Below are positions 35,188 through 43,624 of a stretch of DNA of 64,000 nucleotides, in pieces. Source of the DNA: Nocardiopsis ganjiahuensis DSM 45031 (GTDB lineage: Bacteria; Actinomycetota; Actinomycetes; Streptosporangiales; Streptosporangiaceae). The position numbers and the translations under genes were made by a program. The first letter of the stretch is position 1, and each line of letters begins with the position of its first letter. The stretch spans positions 186,001 through 250,000 of the forward strand of contig NZ_ANBA01000006.1 in NCBI RefSeq assembly GCF_000341085.1, written 5' to 3'. The notes under the pieces were generated by a model that ran no database searches, was not told where the DNA came from, and worked only from the letters and a program-made list of their open reading frames with translations.

Positions 35188-35865
35188 ATGGTCTCCCTCC
35201 TCTTCGCCGCGGTCGCCGCGATCCACGCGGCCCTGACCGGGTGGCTGGCGCGGCGCGCCTGGACCGACCGCTCCCCCTACCTGGCACTGGTCGCACTGGT
35301 CACGCTCGGACTGGTCTACGACAACGGGATCGTGGCGGTCGGCCGCCTGGTCGGGGAGGGGGCCCTGCTCGAAGGCCTGAACCACCCTCGCTTCCTGGTC
35401 CACGCCCTGGTCACACCGCTGCTGATCATCGCCGCGGTCGGGCTGGCACGCCGCGCGGGAGCTCCCTGGGCTCGCCCCCGGTGGGTCCACGGAGCCTTCT
35501 GCGCCCTGGCGACCGCCCTCATCGCCTACGGTCTGGCCTTCGAGGTGTCGGGGCTGGAACTGGCCGCCGGACGCGAGGGGGACGCCCTGCGCTACACGGC
35601 GGTCGAGTCCTCCCCTCCGGTGCCCTCGATCGCGGCGATCCTGGTCCTCGTCCTCGTCGGCTCGGCCCTTCTGCGCCGGGGCGGCGTGTGGATGGGCGTC
35701 GGGGCCGCGGTCATGTTCGCGGCCGCTGCGGCCCCGGCCGTGCCGCTGGTCCTGGCCAACCTGGGCGAGGTGGCGCTGATCGTCGGACTGTGCGTGACCG
35801 CCACCCGCCCGGTCGCGCCCGAACACGGCCGACCGGGCCGGGTGCGAGGGAACGACCCGGCCTGA
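35188..35865 (+). CDS. Hypothetical multi-pass membrane protein
   Basis: Unknown function, 225 residues with about seven hydrophobic segments (LLFAAVAAIHAALTGWLA, PYLALVALVTLGLVYDNGIV, ALVTPLLIIAAVGLA, FCALATALIAYGLAF, SIAAILVLVLVGSALL, GAAVMFAAAAAPAVPLVL, EVALIVGLCVTA). A family of actinobacterial membrane proteins starts similarly but no enzyme motif is visible. The start region is unusually A+T-rich; the ATG at 35188 follows GCGAGAG. The HTH regulator begins 40 bases after its stop and may be co-transcribed. Confidence 0.75.
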   Translation: MVSLLFAAVAAIHAALTGWLARRAWTDRSPYLALVALVTLGLVYDNGIVAVGRLVGEGALLEGLNHPRFLVHALVTPLLIIAAVGLARRAGAPWARPRWVHGAFCALATALIAYGLAFEVSGLELAAGREGDALRYTAVESSPPVPSIAAILVLVLVGSALLRRGGVWMGVGAAVMFAAAAAPAVPLVLANLGEVALIVGLCVTATRPVAPEHGRPGRVRGNDPA

Positions 35866-35905
35866 GCCCTCCGGGCCCGACCCTCTCCGGGAGCACAATG
35901 GGGGC

Positions 35906-36598
35906 ATGGACGACTCATCGATCGACGCCGCCCGGGCCCTCGGCGATCCCCTTCGGCGCCGGCTGTACGAGCACGTCGCGGACTCGGGGGGCGAGGTCGG
36001 CCGCGCCGAGGCCGCGGAGGCGCTCGGCATCCAGCGCACCCTGGCCGCGCACCACTTGGACCGGCTGGTGGAGGCGGGGCTGCTGGACGTGGTGCGGCGC
36101 AAGGTGAGCGGCCGGGAGGGTCCCGGGTCGGGGCGCCCGGCCAAGCTGTACCGGCGTTCCGAGCGCGAGGTGTCCATCCAGCTGCCGCCGCGCGACTACG
36201 AACTGGCCGCCCGGGTCCTGGCCGAGGCGGTGGAGCGGCACGGCGCCGAGGAGGCCCTGCACGCGGCCGCCCGGGAGGAGGGGCGGCGGATCGGCGCGGG
36301 CACCGACGCGGAATCGGTGCTGGAGCTGCTGCGCGCCCGGGGCTACGAACCGGAGGACGGGCCCCGGGACGAGCGGGGGGACGGCTCCGGCGGCGAGGCG
36401 GAGGTCAGCCTGCGCAACTGCCCGTTCCACCGGCTGGCCCGGGACTTCCCGCCGCTGGCCTGCGGCCTCAACCTGGAGTTGGTCAGGGGCATGCTCGCAG
36501 CCCACGCCGAAAGACGGGGCGGGGCGGCCCCCGAGACCCGGTTGGCCCCCGGGAGCGGTCGCTGCTGCGTGCTGATTTCCAAAAACAATATTGATTGA
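35906..36598 (+). CDS. HTH transcriptional regulator with C-terminal Cys/His cluster (COG2345-like)
   Basis: A 230-residue DNA-binding protein. The N-terminal winged helix (ALGDPLRRRLYEHVADSGG, EAAEALGIQRTLAAHHLDRL) is ArsR/MarR-like with a beta-wing carrying GRPAKLYRRS. The C-terminal half contains NCPFHRLA, PLACGLNLELVRGML and RCCVLI, a spaced Cys/His set as in COG2345/SufR-type regulators that bind an Fe-S cluster or metal. A redox- or metal-responsive repressor is therefore likely. Its last codons run into a notably A+T-rich stretch. The DUF3291 gene follows after 32 bases. Confidence 0.82.
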   Translation: MDDSSIDAARALGDPLRRRLYEHVADSGGEVGRAEAAEALGIQRTLAAHHLDRLVEAGLLDVVRRKVSGREGPGSGRPAKLYRRSEREVSIQLPPRDYELAARVLAEAVERHGAEEALHAAAREEGRRIGAGTDAESVLELLRARGYEPEDGPRDERGDGSGGEAEVSLRNCPFHRLARDFPPLACGLNLELVRGMLAAHAERRGGAAPETRLAPGSGRCCVLISKNNID

Positions 36599-36630
36599 CA
36601 TAGAAGTGCGGGCCGTGGTCTCCTGACGCC

Positions 36631-37140
36631 ATGAGCCACTCCCCGCCCTCCCCCTCCCCGCACCCCGAATCCGTCTCCCACCACCTCGCGCAGATCAACG
36701 TCGGCCTGCTCAAGGCACCGCTGGACGAGCCGTCGATGGCGGCGTTCGTCGAACTCCTCGACCCGATCAACGCCCTGGCGGACCGCTCCCCCGGTTTCGT
36801 CTGGCGACTGACCGAGGAGGGCGAGCCGGACGCGACCCGGCTGCGGCCGTTCGGCGACGACCTGCTGGTCAACTTCTCGGTGTGGGAGAGCGTCGGGGCG
36901 CTGTGGGATTTCACCTACCGCACGGAGCACCTGGAGCTCCTGCGCAGGCGGAGGACCTGGTTCGACCGGTTCTCCGGAGCTCACCTGGTGCTGTGGTGGA
37001 TTCCGGCTGGTACGGTCCCCACGTTGGAGGAGGGCCGACAACGCCTGGACACCCTGCACACCAAGGGCCCCACCGCAGAGGCGTTCACCCTCAGGGACAG
37101 CTTCGACCCTCCGGCCACACCACAGTTCCCGCACTCGTAG
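36631..37140 (+). CDS. DUF3291 domain protein
   Basis: A 169-residue protein matching the DUF3291 family in layout: LAQINVGLLKAPLDEPSMAA at the start, INALADRSPGFVWRL, LLVNFSVWESVGALWDFTYR, and LVLWWIPAGTVPTLEEG near the end. The fold is probably a ferredoxin-like alpha/beta barrel (ABM-related), often seen in small monooxygenases, but no function is established. It lies directly after the HTH regulator, with which it may be co-transcribed or by which it may be regulated. Confidence 0.85.
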   Translation: MSHSPPSPSPHPESVSHHLAQINVGLLKAPLDEPSMAAFVELLDPINALADRSPGFVWRLTEEGEPDATRLRPFGDDLLVNFSVWESVGALWDFTYRTEHLELLRRRRTWFDRFSGAHLVLWWIPAGTVPTLEEGRQRLDTLHTKGPTAEAFTLRDSFDPPATPQFPHS

Positions 37141-37206
37141 TTATCTGGTATGCACCTTGGGTAACGTTGCGGACATCCACAGCGCCGAACACCCGGGAGT
37201 CCCGAC

Positions 37207-37821
37207 ATGCGCACCACCCCGCCCGCCGTCGGTCTGATCCTGACCGCACTTCTCGCCACCGGATGCTCGCAGGGCGCACCCTCCACCAGCGGCGCGTCCT
37301 CCACGGACAACCCCGCCGCCCAGCCCACGACCTCCCCGAGCGTGACCGCCTCGATCTTCCTCCCCCCGGGGCAGAGTGCCGGGGCGATCACCTACGACGA
37401 GACCGCGGTGCCCGAGGGCGCGACCGCGGACGTCCAGGTCCGCGTCCAGGGCGGTTCCACATTCGTGCAGTTCACCGGGACCGACCTGGAGGCGGACCGG
37501 GACTTCGGCGCCCACGTGCACACCCAGCCGTGCGGTGACGAGCCCGACGACGCCGGTCCCCACTACCAGGACGAGGTCGACCCCGAGGCGGCGGAGGGCG
37601 AGCCCTCCACCGACCCCGAGTACGCCAACCCCGAGAACGAGGTCTGGCTGGACATGACCACCGACGACAGCGGCAACGCCTACGTCACGTCCACCGTCGA
37701 GTGGGAGTTCCGCGAGGGCGAGGCCCACTCCCTGGTGCTGCACGACGAGCACACCGCCACCCACGAGGGCCACGCGGGGACCGCCGGCGATCGCCTCGCC
37801 TGTGTGACCGTCGAGTTCTAG
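37207..37821 (+). CDS. Cu/Zn superoxide dismutase-like lipoprotein
   Basis: A 204-residue lipoprotein (lipobox LLATGC) with a SodC-like beta-barrel. Copper-site signature DFGAHVHTQPCG supplies two His and a Cys; AGPHYQDE supplies the bridging-type His; and LVLHDEHTATHEGHAGTAGD with RLACV matches the end of the barrel and the disulfide partner. The zinc loop is rewritten with Asp/Glu (DEVDPEAAEGEPSTDPEYAN) and lacks the usual H..H..D set, so dismutase activity is uncertain. It is exported and should face the cell exterior. It converges on the YidC gene. Confidence 0.78.
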   Translation: MRTTPPAVGLILTALLATGCSQGAPSTSGASSTDNPAAQPTTSPSVTASIFLPPGQSAGAITYDETAVPEGATADVQVRVQGGSTFVQFTGTDLEADRDFGAHVHTQPCGDEPDDAGPHYQDEVDPEAAEGEPSTDPEYANPENEVWLDMTTDDSGNAYVTSTVEWEFREGEAHSLVLHDEHTATHEGHAGTAGDRLACVTVEF

Positions 37822-37858
37822 TCGGCGCCGGCTCCGACCGGCACCGTCCGGGAACGGG

Positions 37859-38566
37859 TCAGTCCGGCAGAATCCGGCGCAGAGCCACCTTCTCGGCGAG
37901 TGCCCAGGTCGTCGAGGCGAACAGGTAGATCCCGGCGGCCAGCGGCACGAACGCGGCGATGACCACCGTCATGAACGGCATGTAGGACAGCATCCCGAGC
38001 ACCGGGGGCTGCGCGGGACCGGCCTTCGTCATCGGCAGGACCACGTAGCGGCGATGGGCCCAGGCCACCAGGGCCAGGAGCAGCAGCAGTGCGGCGAAGA
38101 CCGGGGAGACCAGGAGCCCTTCGATACCGCCGACCAGGGTGGAGCCCAGTTCGACACCGCCGAAGGTGTGCGCGAGCAGCGGCTCCTCGCCCGGGCCGGC
38201 CCCGACGAAAAGCCCGTACAGGGCGATGACCAGCGGGATCTGCACCAGGCCCGGCAGGCATCCGGCCAGCGGCGAGGTGCCCGCCTCGGCGTAGACCCTG
38301 CGCTGTTCGGCGACCATTCGCTCCGGGTCCTTGCCGTGGCGCTCGGAGATCTCGGCGAGCTCGGGCGCGATCCGGGCGCGCTGTTTCTCCGCTCGCACCT
38401 GGGCCACCCCCAGAGGCAGGAGCAGGAGGCGGACGGCCACGGTCAGGCCGACGACCGCCAGCCCGGCGGCCAGGGCTCCGGTGAGCGGGGTGAGCAGTTC
38501 GGTCAGGGCGGCGAGGACCGCGGAGAGCAGGTTGATGGCGGCCGCGATCGGCCCGAGGGTGTACAA
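37859..38566 (-). CDS. YidC/Oxa1-family membrane protein insertase (short paralogue)
   Basis: A 235-residue YidC/Oxa1 protein that helps insert membrane proteins. The conserved intramembrane Arg is in GLTVAVRLLLLPLGVAQ, followed by the cytoplasmic hairpin ELAEISERHGKDPERMVAEQ and the later helices PLAGCLPGLVQIPLVIALYG, and SYMPFMTVVIAAFVPLAAGI. It lacks the long charged C-terminal tail of the main chromosomal YidC, which normally sits near rnpA and rpmH, so this is a second copy. The TTG at 38566 appears to be the start (GAAGGG upstream). The DUF6412 gene lies just upstream and is often its partner. Confidence 0.9.
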   Translation of the reverse strand: MYTLGPIAAAINLLSAVLAALTELLTPLTGALAAGLAVVGLTVAVRLLLLPLGVAQVRAEKQRARIAPELAEISERHGKDPERMVAEQRRVYAEAGTSPLAGCLPGLVQIPLVIALYGLFVGAGPGEEPLLAHTFGGVELGSTLVGGIEGLLVSPVFAALLLLLALVAWAHRRYVVLPMTKAGPAQPPVLGMLSYMPFMTVVIAAFVPLAAGIYLFASTTWALAEKVALRRILPD

Positions 38567-38680
38567 GGTTGAGGCCCTTCGTCCGGGTGGGAAGTTCAGA
38601 CGTCAGGCCGCTCGGAGCCGCAACGCGGCAGGGGCTGTTCCACGGGTCGTGTCCCGTCGGGGACCGGCCCCGGACGCTGG

Positions 38681-38980
38681 TCAGCGAGCGGCCGAGGGCC
38701 CCGTGCCGGGTGCTCGGGGGCGCGGTCTGCCCGCCGCGTCGGGGTCACACAGGGTGAGGACCGGGAGCTTCTTCGACCTGCGGCGCATCGCGTGCGCCGC
38801 TCCGGTGGCGGTGTCGCCGACCGGCCACAGGGCCGTACCGCGCAGGACGAGCAGGGCCAGGGCCGCGCCGACCGCCACGACCAGGAGGGTCAGGGCGCCG
38901 CCGTCCGCGCCGGGCAGCGGGAGGTCGCCCGGGAGAAAGCCGAAGGTCAGGAATTCGAAGAGGGGCAGCAGGTAGTGCAC
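38681..38980 (-). CDS. DUF6412-like small membrane protein
   Basis: A 99-residue protein: one or two N-terminal hydrophobic segments (LLPLFEFLTFGFLPG; ALTLLVVAVGAALALLVL), then MRRRSKKLPVLTLCDPDAAG and RPRPRAPG. The end RxxxLxLxDPDAxGRPRPRAP is the hallmark of the DUF6412 family, found in actinomycetes next to a YidC-like gene, as here. Function unknown; a role with the insertase is a guess from context. Gap to the YidC start is about 115 bases. Confidence 0.8.
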   Translation of the reverse strand: MHYLLPLFEFLTFGFLPGDLPLPGADGGALTLLVVAVGAALALLVLRGTALWPVGDTATGAAHAMRRRSKKLPVLTLCDPDAAGRPRPRAPGTGPSAAR

Positions 38981-39226
38981 GCGTGCCCTCCCTTCCCGTG
39001 TATGGGAACCGATCCTACCCAGCCGTCATGATGCCGACAAAAGCCCTGTTCACCCCACGGAGAAATCCGCCGACACTCCGCCGTCGGTCCCCTCCTTTCG
39101 CGTGATCCTGTAGCTAAATGACACAGAGTAACCAACTCCGCACTCGGCAGCGCCTTCGGTGCCCGGCCGCGTCTTCAGTACCTGTGTCTTGAGGGCTCGC
39201 GTGAGCCCGGTGAAGAGGGGAATCCC

Positions 39227-39535
39227 GTGCCGATCCGCCCTGCGAACCTTGCCACCATGTCCGCGACCATCGCCGGAGCCATTTCGGGGATGACCAGCAA
39301 GGAGGAGACCGCGCCGGTCCGCATCACCTTCGAGTCCGGACACGAGCAGACCGTGGAGAACGGCGGCTGCCGTGTCCTGGAGACCGGCCAGGGCGGGGTC
39401 GTCGAGATCGACGGCGAGTCCCGGTTCGCCCTCTTCGCGGGCACCAGCTGCCAGGGCAGCCGTACCCTGGCCTCCGGCAACGGCTCCGTCCGGTTCGGCA
39501 CCCCGGTCCTGGCCGGGGCCATCGTCATCGGCTAG
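39227..39535 (+). CDS. Small hypothetical protein with two Cys
   Basis: Unrecognised. The 102-residue product has SATIAGAISGMTSKEE near its start, no real signal peptide, then a beta-rich part with GGCRVLETGQGG and FALFAGTSCQGSRTL. The Gly-rich paired-Cys pattern loosely recalls beta/gamma-crystallin-like or peptidase-inhibitor-type small proteins, but this is not a firm match. The GTG at 39227 follows GAAGAGGGGAA with good spacing, and coding bias fits, so it is likely real. Confidence 0.6.
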   Translation: MPIRPANLATMSATIAGAISGMTSKEETAPVRITFESGHEQTVENGGCRVLETGQGGVVEIDGESRFALFAGTSCQGSRTLASGNGSVRFGTPVLAGAIVIG

Positions 39536-39548
39536 CCGTCCGCGGCGG

Positions 39549-40493
39549 TCACCGCGGCGTTCCCGAGGGCGCGGACGCGGTGGCGCGAATCCTCCGGATC
39601 TCGTCCGGTACCCGGTCGAGGGTGTCCCCGTGGGAGCGCAGGACCTCGCCCGCGGCCGCGTGTCCCATGCTGAGGCGGCGGTCCGAGGGGAAGCCGTCCA
39701 GCAGGCCCGACAGGAACCCGGCGGCGAAGGCGTCACCGGCGCCGACCTCCTCCACCACGTCCACCGGCGGGGCGGGCACGAACACGGGGGCCGCCCCGCC
39801 GAAGCACGTCGCCCCGTGCCCTGCGTCCTTGACCACCAGGGACGGCACCTCGGGCAGAACCGCCCGGACGTCCTCCGCCGCGGGGGTGCCCCACAGGCGT
39901 TCGGCCTCGTCGCGTCCGACGAACACCAGGTCGGCGCGGCGGGCCAGGTCCAGGAGCACCGGCCCCGCCTCCCTCGCCGTCCACAGGGCCGGCCGGTGGT
40001 TGACGTCGAAGGAGCGCAGGGCGCCGTCGCCGGAGCGCCGGTCGAGCAGGTGCTCGCTCAGGGCGGCGGCCCGGGCGGACAGCGCGGGGGTGATCCCGGA
40101 CAGGTGCACCACCCGGGCGCCCCGGGACCACACCTTTTCCCCGTCGGCGGCGGACATCACCGAGGCCGCCGAGCCCTTCCGGTAGTACAGGACCCCCGCC
40201 CCGCCGGCTGCCGTGTCCTTCACGTACAGACCGGTGGGGAGCACGGGGTCCACTTCCACGCCGCGCACGTCCACACCGCAGCGGGCGACGGCGTCGGTGA
40301 CGATACGTCCGAAGGGGTCGTCGCCCACCCGGCTCACCCAGGCGGCCCGGTGGCCGAGACGGGCCAGCGCCATGGCCACGTTCGACTCGGCGCCTCCGGT
40401 GCCCACGCTCAGTCGGGTGCCCTCGGTCAGGGCCTCGGCCGCGGTGAGCACCGCCATGGTCTCGCCGACGCAGACCGCGTCGATCCGGCTCAT
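39549..40493 (-). CDS. PfkB-family sugar kinase (KDG kinase-like)
   Basis: A 314-residue ribokinase/PfkB carbohydrate kinase, closest in style to 2-keto-3-deoxygluconate kinases. Landmarks: GGAESNVAMALARLG with the substrate Gly-Gly pair, GDDPFGR, SFDVNHRPALW and the second PfkB signature with catalytic Asp in EEVGAGDAFAAGFLSGLL. It starts with ATG at 40493, overlapping the upstream D-aminoacylase stop by four bases, so the two are a coupled operon. Such kinases accompany D-aminoacylases in several actinomycetes, but the shared substrate is not obvious. Confidence 0.88.
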   Translation of the reverse strand: MSRIDAVCVGETMAVLTAAEALTEGTRLSVGTGGAESNVAMALARLGHRAAWVSRVGDDPFGRIVTDAVARCGVDVRGVEVDPVLPTGLYVKDTAAGGAGVLYYRKGSAASVMSAADGEKVWSRGARVVHLSGITPALSARAAALSEHLLDRRSGDGALRSFDVNHRPALWTAREAGPVLLDLARRADLVFVGRDEAERLWGTPAAEDVRAVLPEVPSLVVKDAGHGATCFGGAAPVFVPAPPVDVVEEVGAGDAFAAGFLSGLLDGFPSDRRLSMGHAAAGEVLRSHGDTLDRVPDEIRRIRATASAPSGTPR

Positions 40494-42088
40494 CGGGCGT
40501 TCCTCCGGAGGGACCGGCCGGGCAGGCGGTCGGTGCGCCGCCCGTCCCGGACGGTGAACTCACCGTTGATCAGGACGTGCTCGATGCCCACCGGGGTGCG
40601 GCGCGGCTCCTCGTAGGTGGCGCGGGCGTCGACGGTGTCGGGGTCGAAGACGACCAGGTCGGCGACGGCACCGAGCTGGATGGTCCCGCGGTCGGTGAGG
40701 CCGAGCCGCTGGGCGGGCCGGGAGGTGAGGTGGCGGACGCACTCCTCCAGGCTGAGCAGTCCGAGCTCGCGCACGTAGTGGCCGAGGTAGCGGGGGAAGG
40801 TGCCCCAGCCGCGCGGGTGCGGGCGGTCGCCGACGAGGATGCCGTCGCTGCCCGCGGTGTGCGCGCTGTGCCGCATGATCGTGCGGATGTTCTCCTCGTT
40901 GCCGACCCGGAGGAGGCAACCGCTGCGGAGTTCGTCGGCGACCAGCAGGTCGGCGTAGGTCCGCCCGGGGGCCTCGCCGCGCTGTTCGGCGAGGTCCGCG
41001 ACGGACGAGCCGACCGCCCAGGAGAGCGAGGGGTCGGCGGTCCCTGTGACCACGAGGGCGGACCAGTCCATGGGGACGCCGTGGTTGCCGTCGGTGCCCT
41101 CCACCTCGATCTCGTGCAGGATGCGGGCGCGGGTGCCGGGGTCGCGCAGACGGTGGAGCGCGGCGGCGGTCCCGCCCTCCTGGGCCCAGGAGGGCAGCGG
41201 GGCGCCGAGGTAGGTGGCACTGGCCCGGTAGGGGTAGCTGTCGAGGGTGACGTCGAGGCCGTAGCGGACGGTGGCCTCGTCGATCGCGTCGAGCACCTCG
41301 GGCGCACGCCCCCGGTTCTGCGGGAAGTTCACGTGGCAGTGGGCGAGGTGGAGGGGGACGTGGGCGCGGCGGGCCACGTCCAGGCACTCCTGGTAGGACT
41401 CCACGACCCTCGATCCGTAGTTGCGGTGGTGGGGACAGTAGTAGCCGCCCGCCGCGCGCACCGGTTCGAGGAGGGCGACGATCTCGTCGTCGCCGGCGTA
41501 CATGCCGGGGGTGTAGGTGAGGCCCGCGGAGAGCCCGTGCGCCCCGTCGGCCATGCCCTGGGCGACCATCGCGCGCATGCGGCCGATCTCGGCGGCCGTG
41601 GCGGGGCGGTCCTCGTTGCCCACGACCGCCATGCGGACGTTGCCCTGGGGGACGAGGTAGGCGGCGTTGGTGGGTGAGCCCCGGTCGATCAGGTCCAGGT
41701 ACTCGCCGACGCTGCGCCAGGAGTGGTCGAGTTCGGGGGTCCCGTTCCAGGCGGCGATCTGCTCACGAACGGGCTCGGCGGTCGCGTCGGTGACGGGGGC
41801 GTAGCCGAGCCCGTCCTGGCCCAGGACCTCCAGGGTGACCCCCTGGCAGACCTTGGCCTCGTGTGCGGGGTCGGCGAGCAGGGCGAGGTCGGAGTGGGCG
41901 TGCATGTCGACGAACCCGGGGGAGACGGCGAGCCCGGTCACGTCGATGACGTTTCCGGTGGTCCTGGCGCTCCCGGGCGGAACGATGTGACTGATGCGGC
42001 CGCCGCGCAGGACGAGGTCGGCGAGGCGGGAGGGGCCGCCGCTGCCGTCGATCACCCGCCCTCCGGCGAGTACGGTCTCGGGCTGCAC
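40490..42088 (-). CDS. N-acyl-D-amino-acid deacylase (D-aminoacylase)
   Basis: A 532-residue amidohydrolase-superfamily enzyme removing acyl groups from N-acyl-D-amino acids. The metal-binding HAHSD motif follows GLAVSPGFVDM; the family's GQDGLGYAP, LSAGLTYTPGMYAG, HHRNYGSR and HLAHCHVN are present; and the C-terminal beta-sandwich ends LGAVADLVVFDPDTV and EHVLINGEF. The GTG at 42088 lies behind GGAGGA; longer upstream frames run into the promoter region. It is divergent from ridA across a 21-bp operator-like palindrome and coupled to the PfkB kinase. Confidence 0.92.
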   Translation of the reverse strand: MQPETVLAGGRVIDGSGGPSRLADLVLRGGRISHIVPPGSARTTGNVIDVTGLAVSPGFVDMHAHSDLALLADPAHEAKVCQGVTLEVLGQDGLGYAPVTDATAEPVREQIAAWNGTPELDHSWRSVGEYLDLIDRGSPTNAAYLVPQGNVRMAVVGNEDRPATAAEIGRMRAMVAQGMADGAHGLSAGLTYTPGMYAGDDEIVALLEPVRAAGGYYCPHHRNYGSRVVESYQECLDVARRAHVPLHLAHCHVNFPQNRGRAPEVLDAIDEATVRYGLDVTLDSYPYRASATYLGAPLPSWAQEGGTAAALHRLRDPGTRARILHEIEVEGTDGNHGVPMDWSALVVTGTADPSLSWAVGSSVADLAEQRGEAPGRTYADLLVADELRSGCLLRVGNEENIRTIMRHSAHTAGSDGILVGDRPHPRGWGTFPRYLGHYVRELGLLSLEECVRHLTSRPAQRLGLTDRGTIQLGAVADLVVFDPDTVDARATYEEPRRTPVGIEHVLINGEFTVRDGRRTDRLPGRSLRRNAR

Positions 42089-42177
42089 TGTTCCTCCGAT
42101 CCGGGTCCCCGGCACCCTGTTCGGCGATTCCGCCGTAGGCGTGTCGGTGTGGCCCAAGATACGCTGCACGAAAGAAA

Positions 42178-42198
42178 ATTGGTAACTTTGTTGCCAAT
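42178..42198. promoter_or_regulatory. Operator-like palindrome between D-aminoacylase and ridA
   Basis: ATTGGTAAC (42178-42186), 3-base spacer, GTTGCCAAT (42190-42198): 9-bp arms with one mismatch, in a conspicuously A+T-rich patch within the 203-base divergent gap. It probably binds a dimeric regulator controlling both units. The regulator gene is not adjacent. Confidence 0.65.
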
Positions 42199-42291
42199 AA
42201 ATGTGTCCGCGTACCGCCCGCGATTCGACACGGGATTCGGCACGAGCGCCGGCGCGCGCATGTGCACGCGACACCCGCCCGAAGGAGACAC

Positions 42292-42672
42292 ATGTCCAAG
42301 AAGGCGGTCCGGACCGACAAGGCCCCCGCCCCGGCCGGTGCCTACAGCCAGGGTGTCGTGGTCGGCGGTTTCCTGTACACGGCCGGGTTCGGCCCCCAGG
42401 ACCCCGAGACCGGGCAGGTCGCGCCGACGGTGGGGGAGCAGACCACCCAGGTGCTCGCCGACATCGCGGCCGTGCTCGCCGAGCACGGCCTGACCCTGGA
42501 CGACGTCGTCAAGTCCACCGTCCGCCTGGAGAACCTCAAGGCGGACTTCCCGGAGTTCGACGCCGTCTACGAACAGCACTTCACCGCCCCCTACCCGGTA
42601 CGGACCACCGTGGGCTCGGACCTGGCGAACATCCTCGTGGAGATCGACGTCGTAGCCAAGCTCCGCGACTGA
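42292..42672 (+). CDS. RidA-family enamine/imine deaminase
   Basis: A 126-residue RidA (YjgF/YER057c/UK114) protein that hydrolyses reactive enamine/imine intermediates released by PLP enzymes. It has PAPAGAYSQGVVVGGFLYTA, GLTLDDVVKSTVRL and the catalytic Arg in PYPVRTTVG, with the usual C-terminal ILVEIDVVA. The ATG at 42292 follows GAAGGAGA. Divergence from a D-aminoacylase suggests a role in D-amino acid breakdown, where imines form. Followed by a strong terminator. Confidence 0.93.
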   Translation: MSKKAVRTDKAPAPAGAYSQGVVVGGFLYTAGFGPQDPETGQVAPTVGEQTTQVLADIAAVLAEHGLTLDDVVKSTVRLENLKADFPEFDAVYEQHFTAPYPVRTTVGSDLANILVEIDVVAKLRD

Positions 42673-42721
42673 CTCCTCTCCGGGCCGTCACCGGACATCG
42701 TTCCCCGTTCGGCCGCGAATC

Positions 42722-42763
42722 GACCGGCCGCCCCGGAAATCTGCTCCCCGGGGGCGGCCGGTC
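42722..42763. terminator. Terminator between ridA and methyltransferase gene
   Basis: Perfect 13-bp stem GACCGGCCGCCCC (42722-42734) and GGGGCGGCCGGTC (42751-42763) with a 16-base loop, between convergent genes; likely bidirectional. Confidence 0.8.
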
Positions 42764-42788
42764 CCCTGTTCTCCCCGACCCGCTGTGG

Positions 42789-43439
42789 CTACCCGCGGCG
42801 GCGGGCCCGGACCACCAGGTCGTGCACGGTGTAGGAGGTCTCACCCAGGGTCTGTTCCGCGGTCCGCACGTCGTCGACGAGCACGTCCCACTCCCCCTCG
42901 CTCAGCGCCGCGGTCACCGCGTCCCCCTCGTAGAACAGCTCCGGGGCCGGCGGGCGCGGCACACCCGTCTCCAGGTCCTTGGGATGGTGCGCGACCACCA
43001 GGAGCTCCCCGCCCGGCGCCACCGAGGCGGCCAGGTCCGCGAACAACCGTGCCCGGGGGTTCGGGTACAGGTGCATGAACTGCACGGTGACCAGGTCGAA
43101 CGGGGGTTTCGGCGGGGACCAGCGGGTCACGTCCGCCCGCAGCCAGGTGATCCGGTTCTCCACACCCTCCCCGGCCTCCGCGGCGTGCGCCGCGGCCCGG
43201 TCCAGCGCCACGGACGAGATGTCGACCGCGGTCACCTGCCATCCCCGCGCCGCCAGCCAGAGGGCGTCCGCTCCCTCCCCCGCGCCGACGTCCAGCGCGC
43301 GGCCGGGCACCAGCCCCTCCGTCTCGGCGACCAGGTGCCGGTTGGGCCGCCCGCTCCAGATCCGGTCGCCGGACCGGTACTTCTCGTTCCAGTACTCCTC
43401 GCCCCATTCATCGGGCCGGGAATCGTGTTCCTGGGTCAT
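42789..43439 (-). CDS. Class I SAM-dependent methyltransferase (TehB/thiopurine type)
   Basis: A 216-residue methyltransferase. WGEEYWNEKYRSGDRIWSGR at the start is typical of the tellurite-resistance/thiopurine-methyltransferase-like group. Motif I is ALDVGAGEGADALWLA, followed by VTAVDISSVALDRA (motif II), and FDLVTVQFMHLYP (motif III/post). The ATG at 43439 has GGAGG at 9 bases. Small hydrophobic or metalloid substrates are usual for the group; nothing nearby narrows this. Confidence 0.88.
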   Translation of the reverse strand: MTQEHDSRPDEWGEEYWNEKYRSGDRIWSGRPNRHLVAETEGLVPGRALDVGAGEGADALWLAARGWQVTAVDISSVALDRAAAHAAEAGEGVENRITWLRADVTRWSPPKPPFDLVTVQFMHLYPNPRARLFADLAASVAPGGELLVVAHHPKDLETGVPRPPAPELFYEGDAVTAALSEGEWDVLVDDVRTAEQTLGETSYTVHDLVVRARRRG

Positions 43440-43624
43440 GTCGTCGACCACCTCCGCCCCCACTCTGCTCAGCGATCGGACGAGAAGCGAGTTCCCTTGC
43501 CGGAACGGCAAAAGAGTGAGAAGTCGGGTCGGGGCCTCAGGTAATTCCCAGAACCACACATCAGCCACATGTATCCCATTGACCGTTCGCAATCCCCCGA
43601 TCACAGCAACTCAGAGGACCCACA

